The notes below the pieces were generated by a model. That model was not told where the DNA came from. It made no database searches and saw nothing but the letters and a program-made list of their open reading frames with translations. Shown piece by piece: positions 1 to 11,473 of a stretch of 64,000 bases of DNA. Each line of letters begins with the position of its first letter. Within the stretch, counting starts at the first letter, position 1. The stretch comes from Welwitschia mirabilis (taxonomy: Eukaryota > Gnetophyta > Gnetopsida > Welwitschiales), in contig JBOZIK010000001.1 in the NCBI GenBank assembly GCA_051453625.1, positions 113,170,287-113,234,286 on the forward strand. Direction: 5' to 3'. A program made the position numbers and the translations under genes.

Positions 1-282
1 TTGATAGATATAGGATCCAGTGTTAACATCCTGCCCTTGTACATTTGTAAATGTTTAGGATTGGAAGAGAGAATAGAACCTATGAAAATTATTTTGGAGT
101 TAGCTGATTCATCTATCAAAAAACCCTTAGGTGTGATAAAGGACTTGGTCATTTAGATCAAAGAAGCTTTCTACCTCATAGATGTAATTGTTTTAGAAGT
201 TAAGCATCAAAATGGATATCCCCTACTTTTAGGTAAAGCTTTCTGTGTAACCACCCATTGCATCAGAAACACTAGAACTGGA
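1..282 (+). pseudogene. Ty3/gypsy retropepsin fragment (Athila-like), 5' edge of window
   Basis: Frame 1 reads LIDIGSSVNILPLYICKCLG at the window start. This holds the D-[IL]-G-[AS]-S active-site motif of gypsy aspartic proteases, followed by the usual EPMKIILELADSSIKKPLG-type strand. The protease would cut the Gag-Pol polyprotein inside virus-like particles. An in-frame TAG at 154-156 (after KDLVI) breaks it, and a run of N starts at 283. The same domain recurs at 53461-53890 in the large element on the right, with clear residue similarity, so both belong to related elements. After the gap the sequence continues directly with the post-pol region, so RT, RNase H and integrase are missing here or lie in an under-sized gap. 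Domain identity is secure; the clade is inferred from the relative at 48-64 kb. Confidence 0.85.
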
Positions 283-557
283 NNNNNNNNNNNNNNNNNN
301 NNNNNNNNNNNNNNNNNNNNNNNNNNNNNNNNNNNNNNNNNNNNNNNNNNNNNNNNNNNNNNNNNNNNNNNNNNNNNNNNNNNNNNNNNNNNNNNNNNNN
401 NNNNNNNNNNNNNNNNNNNNNNNNNNNNNNNNNNNNNNNNNNNNNNNNNNNNNNNNNNNNNNNNNNNNNNNNNNNNNNNNNNNNNNNNNNNNNNNNNNNN
501 NNNNNNNNNNNNNNNNNNNNNNNNNNNNNNNNNNNNNNNNNNNNNNNNNNNNNNNNN

Positions 558-1174
558 TCTTAGCCTACTTTCTTAGTTAAATATTATGAATTTACCTGAT
601 CATCTCTTAAACTTGACTTATGTATTACTTCATAAAGTATCATAATTAGTATATACTCAGGCATTTATAAGTGTTAAGATTGGATTCACCTAATCTTGAG
701 ATATTCCCATGTCTAGGGACTGTAATTACAGGAAGATACCTTATTTCTTATGTTGTTTTTTTTAATGGTGGTTAAATCCTAAGTTATCAAGGAGTGTTCT
801 TTTTTGTCTTTTACTTTACTTATTCATCTTAGTCCTTCTTAAGTGTGTGATCTNNNNNNNNNNCGGGGAAAATATTTTGTTGAGGAGCCTTTGGTAGTGT
901 AATATGGTAGCTGTGAGAACTCCACTGGGGGGTCAGTTGGCCATGCTTCACGGGTCCTTACTCCTCTGACAATGGTTGTACTTCCCTCATCATGGCAAAA
1001 GAAATACAACTTTTAGTATTTCCACTTGATCATTTCACTTTTGGAAATCTCAGTGAATTTGTAGGTAGAAATAGATGAGTTCATTTCTAAGTACCTTTTG
1101 ATTTTAACCTTTATTGTTCTACACACTTGAAACCTTGGATATCTCCATAACTACTGCCCTTTCGAATGAACTTT
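558..1174 (+). mobile_element. Post-pol block of an Athila-like gypsy element, copy 1
   Basis: This non-coding block lies after the (missing) integrase. It matches 58010-58990 and, less well, 10253-10870. Shared landmarks in order are the stretch around GATTGGATTCACCTAATC (684-701), a T-rich segment, a short N run (854-863), then GGAACTCCACTGGGGG-like and TTGGCCATGCTTCACGGGTC segments (about 918-956) and CTTCCCTCATCATGGC. The function is unknown. Its conservation in three separate elements shows that it is part of the element and not host DNA. It is broken by 173 N from 1175. Confidence 0.7.
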
Positions 1175-1347
1175 NNNNNNNNNNNNNNNNNNNNNNNNNN
1201 NNNNNNNNNNNNNNNNNNNNNNNNNNNNNNNNNNNNNNNNNNNNNNNNNNNNNNNNNNNNNNNNNNNNNNNNNNNNNNNNNNNNNNNNNNNNNNNNNNNN
1301 NNNNNNNNNNNNNNNNNNNNNNNNNNNNNNNNNNNNNNNNNNNNNNN

Positions 1348-2003
1348 TGCAATTTATTTCTTTTCTTAGGGCTTTACTCATTTAGCATTTTTTATTCCAG
1401 TTATTTTTGCATTTTTCTTTTTCGTTTATTTAGGCAATTTGAGACGCATTACACATTTTAAGTGGGGGGAAGGATACACATATAATTTTAGTATTGCATA
1501 TTTCTAATATAAATTTTTTTAATTATGAGAATACATGATTGTAAATCCTCCTTTTGAGCTAATTATTGAAATAAGATTCTTTGATTTTTACATGATGCTC
1601 ATCTTTTTATTTGATAATTTATTACAGTGAGGATCTAATTATCGATATTAATGCAAAATTCGATTTCTGTCACAGATTCCAAACCCTGAAAATCTTTTAA
1701 AGAGCCTGTCATCCCCATTATCATCTGGATGACACACTTCTGATGCTTACTAGGTACTTTATTCAATTTTTGAATTTTTTAAATATTTTAGTTCATTACT
1801 GATATATATATATTTCAGATACTCTCCTTAGATATCCTAGTTGTTTTTATTATTTAAAAGTTGACTTGCAAATATAGTTTATCATCTAGTTTTATCAGGG
1901 ACTAACAAGGCTAAGTGGGGGAGCTAAGGATACATATATAATTTCAATATTGCATATTTTTGATATAACTTTTTTCAATTATGAGAATACATGATTGTAG
2001 ATC
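1348..2003 (+). repeat. 3' untranslated region of the gypsy element with a duplicated segment and polypurine-like tracts
   Basis: Two segments, 1458-1547 and 1914-2003, share the order GTGGGGG, AGGATACA(C/T)ATATAATTT, TATTGCATATTT and AATTATGAGAATACATGATTG. They are about 455 bp apart. The second follows GACTAACAAGGCTAAGTGGGGG (starts 1901), the same tract that directly precedes LTRs at 5094 and 62574, so it is a polypurine tract by homology. Here no LTR start follows within the visible 83 bases; a 953-N gap then begins. Positions 1680-1910 resemble 62330-62545. The duplication may be real or an effect of the gap. Confidence 0.55.
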
Positions 2004-3230
2004 NNNNNNNNNNNNNNNNNNNNNNNNNNNNNNNNNNNNNNNNNNNNNNNNNNNNNNNNNNNNNNNNNNNNNNNNNNNNNNNNNNNNNNNNNNNNNNNNN
2101 NNNNNNNNNNNNNNNNNNNNNNNNNNNNNNNNNNNNNNNNNNNNNNNNNNNNNNNNNNNNNNNNNNNNNNNNNNNNNNNNNNNNNNNNNNNNNNNNNNNN
2201 NNNNNNNNNNNNNNNNNNNNNNNNNNNNNNNNNNNNNNNNNNNNNNNNNNNNNNNNNNNNNNNNNNNNNNNNNNNNNNNNNNNNNNNNNNNNNNNNNNNN
2301 NNNNNNNNNNNNNNNNNNNNNNNNNNNNNNNNNNNNNNNNNNNNNNNNNNNNNNNNNNNNNNNNNNNNNNNNNNNNNNNNNNNNNNNNNNNNNNNNNNNN
2401 NNNNNNNNNNNNNNNNNNNNNNNNNNNNNNNNNNNNNNNNNNNNNNNNNNNNNNNNNNNNNNNNNNNNNNNNNNNNNNNNNNNNNNNNNNNNNNNNNNNN
2501 NNNNNNNNNNNNNNNNNNNNNNNNNNNNNNNNNNNNNNNNNNNNNNNNNNNNNNNNNNNNNNNNNNNNNNNNNNNNNNNNNNNNNNNNNNNNNNNNNNNN
2601 NNNNNNNNNNNNNNNNNNNNNNNNNNNNNNNNNNNNNNNNNNNNNNNNNNNNNNNNNNNNNNNNNNNNNNNNNNNNNNNNNNNNNNNNNNNNNNNNNNNN
2701 NNNNNNNNNNNNNNNNNNNNNNNNNNNNNNNNNNNNNNNNNNNNNNNNNNNNNNNNNNNNNNNNNNNNNNNNNNNNNNNNNNNNNNNNNNNNNNNNNNNN
2801 NNNNNNNNNNNNNNNNNNNNNNNNNNNNNNNNNNNNNNNNNNNNNNNNNNNNNNNNNNNNNNNNNNNNNNNNNNNNNNNNNNNNNNNNNNNNNNNNNNNN
2901 NNNNNNNNNNNNNNNNNNNNNNNNNNNNNNNNNNNNNNNNNNNNNNNNNNNNNNNNATTCATAAACATTTCATGCAAATACGGATAAATATTATTTTAGA
3001 TCATGATTCTTGCAAATGACGAAGCAATCCCATTGATAAAAGTTCTAGAAAATATTGTCATCCACTCCGTTGTTTACATGACAATCAAGATGACAACTTC
3101 AACTAGGTAATAATCATGGTTTACATCCAAATAACTTACAGGGGAACTAAGATCTTCCTATCAGACATTATCATCCAGATAATCGTCCAGATGGCACTAG
3201 TGGAAGACATATCCAAAACTAGTCAATAGC

Positions 3231-3589
3231 ACTTTACATGCAGTCCAACAGGCAGATAAACTGAAGCAGAATTAAAGTTCCAATTATTAGTCCTTGTCAT
3301 CTCTTACTTCGTTCAGACAACCAGAAAGATGACACTATTTTCCCATAGTTTTACCAAATGNNNNNNNNNNNNNNNNNNNNNNNNNNNNNNNNNNNNNNNN
3401 NNNNNNNNNNNNNNNNNNNNNNNNNNNNNNNNNNNNNNNNNNNNNNNNNNNNNNNNNNNNCTTCACATGCAGTCTAACAGGCAGATAAACTGAAGTAGAA
3501 TTGAAGTTCCAATTATTAGTCCTCGTCATCTCCTGCTTCATTCAGACAACCAGAAAGACGACACTATTTTCCCATAGTTTTACCAAATG
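3231..3589. repeat. Near-identical 130-bp flanks of a 100-N gap
   Basis: Positions 3231-3360 and 3461-3589 align end to end with a handful of differences, almost all C/T or A/G. Exactly 100 N separate them. This is most simply two versions of one locus placed end to end by a scaffolder. Confidence 0.8.
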
Positions 3590-3765
3590 TTTTCCCAAGT
3601 TGTCGCCTCTTTATTGTAACTTTACTTTGCATGTTAACTAGAGTTTCTCCTTTACTTTTCTATCAGTTTCCTTTTCCTTTTTGTCTATAAATAAAGGTCT
3701 CCCCCTCNNNNNNNNNNNNNNNNNNNNNNNNNNNNNNNNNNNNNNNNNNNNNGGAGAACCATCTT

Positions 3766-4620
3766 GTAATCTAAAGAGATGTTACCTTGGTGTTGGACAA
3801 CGTTTCCTTTATTGAGAAATGACTACTTTGTAATGTAGATGCTTTTAATATGAATTATCTTTTTTGTTCAATAATTGCAGGAACTTATCCATAATAGTTT
3901 ATGTTGTTTAAGATTTGTAATAAGTTTCTTATATTATATAGATTATGAGAGCAACCTTTGTCAAGGTTGAGCTTGATTAGATTAGGTGCATCGTTGTTTC
4001 TTTTCATAGAGTAGTTTTGCATCGCTATTTCAATTCTATGCATTACAATTTATTTCAGTAGATTAGAGTTACATATTTCTTTTTTGAAATAAACTCTTTA
4101 TTATCCAAAATATTAACCTTCGATGGAATTACGACATTCGATTTACTCCCGACTATACTGATGTGCTGNNNNNNNNNNNNNNNNNNNNNNNNNNNNNNNN
4201 NNNNNNNNNNNNNNNNNNNNNNNNNNNNNNNNNNNNNNNNNNNNNNNNNNNNNNNNNNNNNNNNNNNNAAAGAGACGTTACCTTGGTGTTGGATAACGTT
4301 TCCTTCATTGAGAAATGGCTACTTTGTAATGTAGATGCTTTTAATATGAATTACCTTTTTTGTTCAATAATTACAGGAACTTATCCCTCATAGTTTATGT
4401 TGTTTAAGATTTGTAACAGGTTTCTTCTATTATATAGATTATAAGAGCAGCCTTTGTCAAGGTTGAGCTTGATTAGATTAGGTGCATCATTGTTTTTTTT
4501 CATAGAGTAGTTTTGCTTCGCTATTTTAATTCTATCTTGAAATCAACTCTTTATTATCCATACTATTGGCCTTCGATAGAATTACGACATTTGATTTACT
4601 CCCGACTATACTAGTGTGCT
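3766..4620. repeat. Near-identical flanks of a 100-N gap inside the LTR R-U5
   Basis: 3771-4168 and 4269-4620 are two versions of the same R-U5 sequence around exactly 100 N (4169-4268). The second lacks about 45 bases after TTCTATgcatt. Same interpretation as the other 100-N joins. Confidence 0.8.
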
Positions 4621-5056
4621 GTGTTTATGCATTTTATTTATAATTAATATGATTTAGATCAAAGCATGAACATTACATAAATTCACACTACAATACTATG
4701 TTTATGATCATTTAATGAAATGCGATGATTACTCCTATCCTTTGCCCTTGTAGAAAATNNNNNNNNNNNNNNNNNNNNNNNNNNNNNNNNNNNNNNNNNN
4801 NNNNNNNNNNNNNNNNNNNNNNNNNNNNNNNNNNNNNNNNNNNNNNNNNNNNNNNNNNNNNNNNNNNNNNNNNNNNNNNNNNNNNNNNNNNNNNNNNNNN
4901 NNNNNNNNNNNNNNNNNNNNNNNNNNNNNNNNNNNNNNNNNNNNNNNNNNNNNNNNNNNNNNNNNNNNNNNNNNNNNNNNNNNNNNNNNNNNNNNNNNNN
5001 NNNNNNNNNNNNNNNNNNNNNNNNNNNNNNNNNNNTTGCAATCTAGTTGATTGCCT

Positions 5057-5093
5057 ACTTTGTCAGGGACTGACAAGACTAAGTAGGAGGGTA
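5057..5093 (+). promoter_or_regulatory. Polypurine tract before the LTR at 5094
   Basis: GTCAGGGACTGACAAGACTA followed by AGTAGGAGGGTA abuts the LTR start TGTTGCAAT. The same string, with GGCTAAGTGGGGG, precedes the other gypsy LTRs of this family (1895-1922, 62541-62573). It primes plus-strand DNA synthesis in reverse transcription. Confidence 0.7.
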
Positions 5094-7311
5094 TGTTGCA
5101 ATGCTAATTTGTAGGAATTTGATGGTATATTTGAAGTACTTTTACAGAACATTTATACAAGTTTAGATGCAAGTCTACTAATTATGGAGAGATGATAATA
5201 TGATCATAAAAACATGTAATTCTTAACATAATTGAAGGTATTTTAGGCATGACATGATACTTAGCATATTGAAGGAGGACTAAAGGTAAATAAGACCAAT
5301 TTATACTACTTAAGAAGCTTGGGATGAGTATCATCCCCACTGTCATTCCCATGACANNNNNNNNNNNNNNNNNNNNNNNNNNNNNNNNNNNNNNNNNNNN
5401 NNNNNNNNNNNNNNNNNNNNNNNNNNNNNNNNNNNNNNNNNNNNNNNNNNNNNNNNCGATGCCAATTTGTAGGAATTTGATAGTGTATTTGGAGTACTTT
5501 TACAGAACATTTATACAGGTTTAGATGCAATTCTGCTGATTATAGAGAGATTACAAGATGATCATGAAAACATGTAATTCTTGACATAATTGAAGGTATT
5601 TTAGGCATGACATGATCCTTAGCATATTGAAGGAGGACTAAAGGTAAATAAGACCAATTTATGCTACTTGAGGAGCTTGGGATGAGTGTCATCCCCACTG
5701 TCATCCCCATGACAGAGGGGACGACAGCTCATAAAGACAACTATATAGGAATAGCTCATGCACAACACTTGGACAGTAGCACATGATGATGGGGCATTGT
5801 TCCCTAAGTCATCTAGATGATAGAAAGGATGATGAATGTGAGGACAACCCACGCGGTAGATGATAGCACATGGCCACATAGTCCAAGGTGTCGTCCCCTA
5901 TGTTGTGTGGACAACCAATAGGATGACAGCCTCAGTAATATATGTGGGTAACCCACAGAGCTAATAGTATCACATGGGCACACAACCCAAGGTAAGAAGA
6001 CAGCGTCATCCCTACTGTCATGTGGAGGACGGACAGGACAATAACTGTTTTTACACTGTGGTAGTAAATTTCATTGTAAAGAGTGTCAAACAGGCCATGT
6101 AAGCAGCTAGGATTTCCTTAATGAACGTCTAGGGTTATGGTTCATTGTAAAAATATAAATACAATTTTCTTCTTCACTTCAAACCATCTTTTTTACTTAA
6201 TATGCTTGTAATACAAGCTTGAAGGTATGAGGTCCATCCAATAGCTGCAGAAAGGGGTTTCTTTGGTGTTAGGCTGTGTCTCTTCCATTGAGTAGCTATT
6301 ATTCTATTGTAAGTGGATGTAAAGTTCTTTTTATTAATATAAATACCCTTTCATTCCAATTTTATAAATGTCCCTTATGCTTTAAGTTGGTCATAGTTAA
6401 GNNNNNNNNNNNNNNNNNNNNNNNNNNNNNNNNNNNNNNNNNNNNNNNNNNNNNNNNNNNNNNNNNNNNNNNNNNNNNNNNNNNNNNNNNNNNNNNNNNN
6501 NNNNNNNNNNNNNNNNNNNNNNNNNNNNNNNNNNNNNNNNNNNNNNNNNNNNNNNNNNNNNNNNNNNNNNNNNNNNNNNNNNNNNNNNNNNNNNNNNNNN
6601 NNNNNNNNNNNNNNNNNNNNNNNNNNNNNNNNNNNNNNNNNNNNNNNNNNNNNNNNNNNNNNNNNNNNNNNNNNNNNNNNNNNNNNNNNNNNNNNNNNNN
6701 NNNNNNNNNNNNNNNNNNNNNNNNNNNNNNNNNNNNNNNNNNNNNNNNNNNNNNNNNNNNNNNNNNNNNNNNNNNNNNNNNNNNNNNNNNNNNNNNNNNN
6801 NNNNNNNNNNNNNNNNNNNNNNNNNNNNNNNNNNNNNNNNNNNNNNNNNNNNNNNNNNNNNNNNNNNNNNNNNNNNNNNNNNNNNNNNNNNNNNCATGTT
6901 CTACTTGGTAGATCTTATAGTTAATGTTGATTAAGAACTAGTTAAATACTCTTCTTAATTGATATGAATTATAGAGAAAGTAGTCTTTGTAACAGAAAGG
7001 CTAAAAGCTAGTCCTTGTGATAGAAGGATTAGGATCTAAGTAGAATATCATTTCATTTCCATTTTCATGCACTTGCATTTTATCTTTATTCATTTGCATT
7101 ACATTTACTTTATTATTTACTTTCAATTAGTAAAAGATAAAAGACCAAAAACTACCTTGGAAATCAATTCTCTAACTCTGAGCCTAGTGCCTTTATTGAG
7201 ATTACGACATTTGGGTAAACTCTTGTCTATACTAGCTTGTGTTTTTTACAAGTTATATGATTTATAGGTTTATCTAAAGACTTCAAGATTGCATAAATTC
7301 ACATTGTAACA
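5094..7311 (+). mobile_element. 3' LTR of an Athila-like gypsy element
   Basis: The ends form an inverted repeat, TGTTGCAAT at 5094 and ATTGTAACA at 7303-7311, with a polypurine tract directly upstream. U3 holds repeated GTCATCC/GGGACGAC motifs (5688-5735, 5808-5821, 5890-5935, 6005-6035). A TATA box, ATATAAATA, is at 6153-6161, followed by a C-rich start region. The U5 part has TTACGACATTTGGGT and ends TAAATTCACATTGTAACA. One 100-N join (5357-5456) with duplicated flanks and a 493-N run (6402-6894) inflate the length. No primer site follows at 7312, so this is a downstream (3') LTR. Confidence 0.75.
5099..5712. repeat. Duplicated flanks of a 100-N gap inside the LTR
   Basis: 5099-5356 and 5457-5712 repeat the same U3 sequence (AATTTGTAGGAATTTGAT to CATCCCCACTGTCAT) around exactly 100 N. 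They differ at a modest number of sites, mostly transitions. Confidence 0.8.
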
Positions 7312-7617
7312 CTCTAGCTCAAGAAAGGTAGTGCTACACTACTTGAGAAGATGGTACAATTCATAAGCATACAGTGCAACTAACTTGACTAAGTATACGA
7401 TGATAATAATATCTCTTAGTTCATCTTTTATTAAGTAGAATGAATGCTAATGAGTACAATAAATGATTTTGTAAAGATTTAAAAAAATTATTCTATTGAT
7501 CTTTACTCTTGGCACTATATAGTTGAGGTCTTTTAGGGTTTTTACAAGTGAAAAAGACTTAATGGATAAAAATATATTTATAATAGTTAGAAAAATCCCA
7601 TGTTCGTCATGATTGAT
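7312..7617. other. No feature recognised
   Basis: AT-rich sequence after the LTR end. Short open frames here have no recognisable domain. Confidence 0.5.
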
Positions 7618-8135
7618 TGACCCCTCGAAATTTCTGGTCAATTCCATATGGTGCTATTACTAAATTTAGTTGTAATCATGTTCTTTCGATTGATTCCTAT
7701 TTCTTATCGCTCTATCTCCAATTAAACCCTCAGGATCCAGTCGACCGCTTGTCTGGTCACCCGCATATTCATCCAGTTATCTTCTTGTTCAGGAAAAGTT
7801 GCAATACTATTTTCTACTCTAGGTCTGGTCAATCTCATAAATGTCTTGTTGACTCCTTGCTAATAAAGGATGAATACAACTCTAGGTTTAGTTGACCCCT
7901 CAAGAATTTGGTTGACCCCTTGATGATCAGCCATGAAAATTTTATGTTCAAGCTTAGTTGATTCCTCAGGAATTTGGACAACCCCTTGATGATTAGCTAT
8001 AAAGTATTGGATGCTCAAGTCTAGTCGATCCCTCAAGAATCTGGTTGAATGCTCTGAATTTAGTTTATTTCAATATAAGCTTCAGCTATGGTCGACCCCT
8101 TGGGAATCTGGTTAACCTCTTATAAAGGGTATAAA
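7618..8135 (+). repeat. Diverged minisatellite, period about 67 bp
   Basis: Units begin with GT(T/C)GA(C/T)(C/T)CCT followed by CA(A/G)GAAT(T/C)TGG and a second GTTGACCCCTTGATGAT-like half. Clear unit starts are 7891, 7957, 8024 and 8091 (spacings 66, 67, 67). More worn units start near 7828, 7740 and 7618. The half-units hold the palindrome GGTCGACC or its decayed forms. It is less AT-rich than its surroundings. No protein or known satellite is recognised. Confidence 0.75.
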
Positions 8136-8382
8136 AACTGACAAGTTCAAGTTTAAATTGTAAAAAATTGTTTCAGCTTCTGACTTGTAATGATTAATAT
8201 TTTTTGCACAAGATATAACATGTTTCACTAAATAAAAAACATTAGTTTAATATTAAATTAGAAACTAATAACTCAATACACTAATTTTTATCATGATATA
8301 ATACTTTTCTAAATGAGTGGAAGTAGTTTCATTGTGATAAATAACATTAAAGTAAATCCAAAATTTCATCCTTGATTACATC

Positions 8383-9072
8383 ATTGTTGGATTTGGCATG
8401 CTTTATATCATTATTACCGATAATGGTCCATGGCTTAGATTATTAGAATTAAAGAATTTTTTGGGTAAATTTGGGATAAAGCATTCAATTTTGATGTCAT
8501 GGTATCCTTAGGAAAATAGACGAGCTGAGGCTATAAATAAATTAATCATCAATTATCTTAAGAAGCTTTTACAAATTAATACATATTTGTGACATAAGAA
8601 ACTATCTTTAGTATTATGGGCATACTGTACTATAGTAAAAACTACTACATGAGAAACATCGTTTTAGCTAATCTATGATACCAAAGTAGTCTTATCCATC
8701 CAAATTTAGATTTCTACACTAAAAATGCTAGTTAAAGATCTAGAGTTATCTAATATGAAAAAATAAATGTGACTTGCATAACTCAAAACTTTAGATAAAA
8801 AGTGAGTAAAAGACTTGTAATAAAGCTAGATCTACCAGGAGTGGATAAAAAATGCATATAACAAGCATATAAATCCAAGATCTTATGATGTATATAACCT
8901 AGTGTTGAAAGCAAACTTAACTGAAAAGACTTTTAAAGTTTTACCAAATTGATTAGGACCATTTGTTATCTTGTGAAAATTTGATAAGAAAACATACAAA
9001 CTAAAGAGTTTAAATGCTATCAAAGAAAGTGGATCGATAAATTCCTTGTATCTTCAACATTATTATCATTGA
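8383..9072 (+). pseudogene. Ty3/gypsy integrase, core to C-terminus (Tat-like)
   Basis: A single frame runs about 230 codons without frameshift. It reads IITDNGPWLRLLELKNFLGK, then FGIKHSILMSWYP*ENRRAEA (part of the core ending in the catalytic Glu), then a long basic region, and ends in LEDLN..and LYLQHYYH before TGA at 9070-9072. The TDNG Asp and the AEA Glu of the D,D-35-E triad are kept. The Gln after WYP is TAG (8509-8511), and other in-frame stops follow. The layout matches integrases of plant Tat (Ogre/Retand) elements, whose last motif is an L-x-x-Y-Y sequence. It inserts element DNA into the genome when intact. The upstream RT and N-terminal integrase are not present. Confidence 0.8.
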
Positions 9073-9556
9073 AATAAAGTTTAAAACACATGTCAGTTTT
9101 GTTCAATGTTGTAATTTAGTTATTTCTACATTTTTACTATCTAGTCTATATGCTTTTTCATTATATATACACATTGGTTTTCATGTCAGATAATATTGGT
9201 TTTTACATGTTACATGAACTCCACATTTTAGTTTCCATATTTAAGTCTAGACTATAGTCAACAATGTTTCCCAGTTCTTAAAAAGATGCACGCTACTTAC
9301 TTTCATGCACTGCATGAATGATGCTATGTGCTAGACCCACATGATGGGGGTTACTTCATCTCCTATCATCCCAATGCTTCTGTGATTAATATTCCACTCC
9401 ATGAGGCTCCATCCATAGAAGATGATGACATCGACCCTTGCTATAACACACTTAATCCTTTTTGTATAATGATTCAGACCCTTGTAGGAGTCTTCTTATT
9501 TTACCTACTCATATATCCCCATCATTTTTTCACTAAATCTTAGTGGTTACATATTC
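9073..9556 (+). other. 3' region of the Tat-like element, nothing coding recognised
   Basis: This lies just after the integrase stop. A 71-codon open frame at 9328-9543 has no recognisable motif and no matching sequence elsewhere in the window, so I do not call it a gene. Confidence 0.4.
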
Positions 9557-9894
9557 CCCTTACCATCCAACTCATCATGTCCTCCAACTATTATCATTAC
9601 CTTATTTACTTCATTTCACTCATCTCCATCATGTTATCCTATTGGCCATAACCATGTCATATTTTCCATAGCTCTNNNNNNNNNNNNNNNNNNNNNNNNN
9701 NNNNNNNNNNNNNNNNNNNNNNNNNNNNNNNNNNNNNNNNNNNNNNNNNNNNNNNNNNNNNNNNNNNNNNNNNNNCCTTACCATCCAACTCATCATGTCC
9801 TCCATCTATTATCATTACCTCATTTACTTCATTTCACTCATCTCTATCATGTTATTCTATTGGCCATAACCATGTCACATTTTCCATAGCTCTT
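9557..9894. repeat. Near-identical flanks of a 100-N gap
   Basis: 9557-9675 and 9776-9894 are the same 119 bp with about five differences, around exactly 100 N (9676-9775). They start with CCTTACCATCCAACTCATCA and end with TTCCATAGCTCT. Confidence 0.85.
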
Positions 9895-9913
9895 ACTTTC
9901 ATCTTATTTTTCA

Positions 9914-9980
9914 AAAGAAGAAGAAGAAGAAGAAGAAGAATAAGAAGAAAAGAAAGAAAAAAAAAGAAAAGAAAGATAAA
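9914..9980 (+). repeat. Purine tract with (AAG)n microsatellite
   Basis: About eight AAG units followed by a mixed A/G tract. A similar purine tract sits at 58545-58605 at the equivalent place in the element on the right, between integrase and the CTGGGGG-type block, so it may be an old part of these elements. Confidence 0.8.
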
Positions 9981-10252
9981 TCAAAATTGAGGAAAAAAAG
10001 AGAAAATCTAGTAAAAAAATTCATCTATTTCCTTTTGTTGCATAGCCTTGGATATCTCTTTATAACAAGTGAACTTCTAAGTGGCTAAGTCTTTATTTTA
10101 CAAAGAAGTACATTTTGAATGACTCCATTGAGGTTCTTAATTTATATGCTATGAAAAACGTAGGGTTAATGGACAATAGTTAAGACTATGTTAGTTAATG
10201 TCTGATATACTCTTGGCATGATAAAAGAAATTGACTAGGAAGNNNNNNNNNN

Positions 10253-10870
10253 CTGAGCATGGTTTCTTAGTTAAGGTCATTTATTTATTTGATCCTGTGT
10301 TAAATCAAATTTAAGTTTTCATCTATGTAGTTTTCTGCTTTTGGACATTTACTATGATGAGATTGAATTTTACCTCATCTTAAGAAATTTTTATATTTAT
10401 AACCTTCAATGTCTTATGTTATTCTATATTAGCATCAATCATATCAAATCTGATGCTTATCTTTAGCTGTGAACTTTACAATGTACCNNNNNNNNNNNNN
10501 NNNNNNNNNNNNNNNNNNNNNNNNNNNNNNNNNNNNNNNNNNNNNNNNNNNNNNNNNNNNNNNNNNNNNNNNNNNNNNNNGAGAGAGAAGAAAATAAAGG
10601 AAAAAAATGATGATGTCCTATTACAAATGCATCAAGGCAAATATTCCCGAGAGGATCTTTTGGCAGTGTGATATGGTAGTTCTGGGAACTTCACTAAGAT
10701 GTTAGTTGGTCATAATCTAGCTTCAGCTTATGGATCCTTATGCTCTTGATATTGGTTGCACTTCCTTAATTATGATGAAATTTTTTTTTAAATATTCCAT
10801 TGGCTTGATTTTCCCACAAATATCAAGCTATTACTTCATAAGAATTTAGAACATATTGGTTATTAAATAT
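10253..10870 (+). mobile_element. Post-pol block, copy 2
   Basis: Positions 10350-10440 match 58110-58190 (TGATGAGATTG, CCTCATCTTAAG, ATTTATAACC). 10620-10790 match 890-985 and 58690-58800 (GAGAGGATCTTTTGGCAGTG, GATATGGTAG, GGGAACTTCACTAAG, TTAGTTGGTCATAA, GGTTGCACTTCC). It is the most worn of three copies and lies after a Tat-like integrase. Either this block is shared between the two gypsy lineages, or an Athila-like piece lies inside the Tat-like remnant. Confidence 0.55.
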
Positions 10871-11473
10871 CAAGTTAGTGAGATATCACTTGTTATTATA
10901 GCTGAGGATTGGGTTGAGCTATAGCTTAGATATTATATTGATACTTTGCAGAATAACCATATAAACTGTCATAATCACTACTCTTATCACATGATACTCT
11001 ATGCTATTTAGCATTGAATTATGCATTAATAACATCTAATAACATTACGAGTCATACCAATGAACTTTTCTAGATTAATATTTAGATGTGCAAAAATCAA
11101 TATTCTTCATGCCTTGTTTATCCATTTTCACCTAATCTTTTTTTGGTATTCATGGTTAATTACCTCAAAGTCATTGTTGCATCTACTCTTACCTACTGGA
11201 TACTAATCCTACTTTTTAGTTAACTTGTTATCTTTTGGTATACATCCTTTTCCATCCTCCCTTTCACACCTTGCAATGCCGTGATCATCTATTTTTCATT
11301 ATCGTCATCACTCCTTTTTTACTTTACTCATCACTCTCTTATACCCTAAATTCATCCTTATTCATTTTCATAATTATTAACAAATATCATTTATCCTTTA
11401 CATTTTAATTTTGGCATGTGTCTAAGTGTTCAAATGTTGCTTTGATATGAAGCTTTATTCCACTCACCTTCAC

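Larger units (their letters stand above)
2957..4695 (+). mobile_element. Gypsy (Athila-like) LTR, 5' edge lost in a gap
   Basis: The U3 part (2957-3700) carries several GTCATC/GATGAC motifs. A TATA box, CTATAAATA, lies at 3685-3693. The R-U5 part, after CCTTGGTGTTGGACAACG (about 3785), matches the LTRs at 48448 and 62574 in order: GTTTATGTTG, GATTATGAGAGCAACCTTTGTC, TAGGTGCATC, TTACGACATT. It ends TTCACACTACAATA at 4695, the same place as the 3' end of the LTR at 5094-7311. Two joins (3361-3460 and 4169-4268, each 100 N) have duplicated flanks, so the true LTR is several hundred bases shorter than its span. No primer site follows, so it is a solo LTR or a truncated copy inside the 3' region of the next element. 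Confidence 0.65.

Noticed and set aside
1979-3019. Open frames of more than 300 codons on both strands across 2004-2956
   Set aside because: They consist almost entirely of N. The same holds for frames across the other gaps (for example 6276-6911, 30024-30761, 35560-36274, 49415-49946).
9328-9543. 71-codon open frame as a gene
   Set aside because: No known motif, no second copy, no start context, and it sits in the 3' region of a gypsy remnant.
9914-9980. Purine tract as a coding Lys/Glu-rich repeat
   Set aside because: Simple (AAG)n microsatellite at a place where the related element has a non-coding purine tract.
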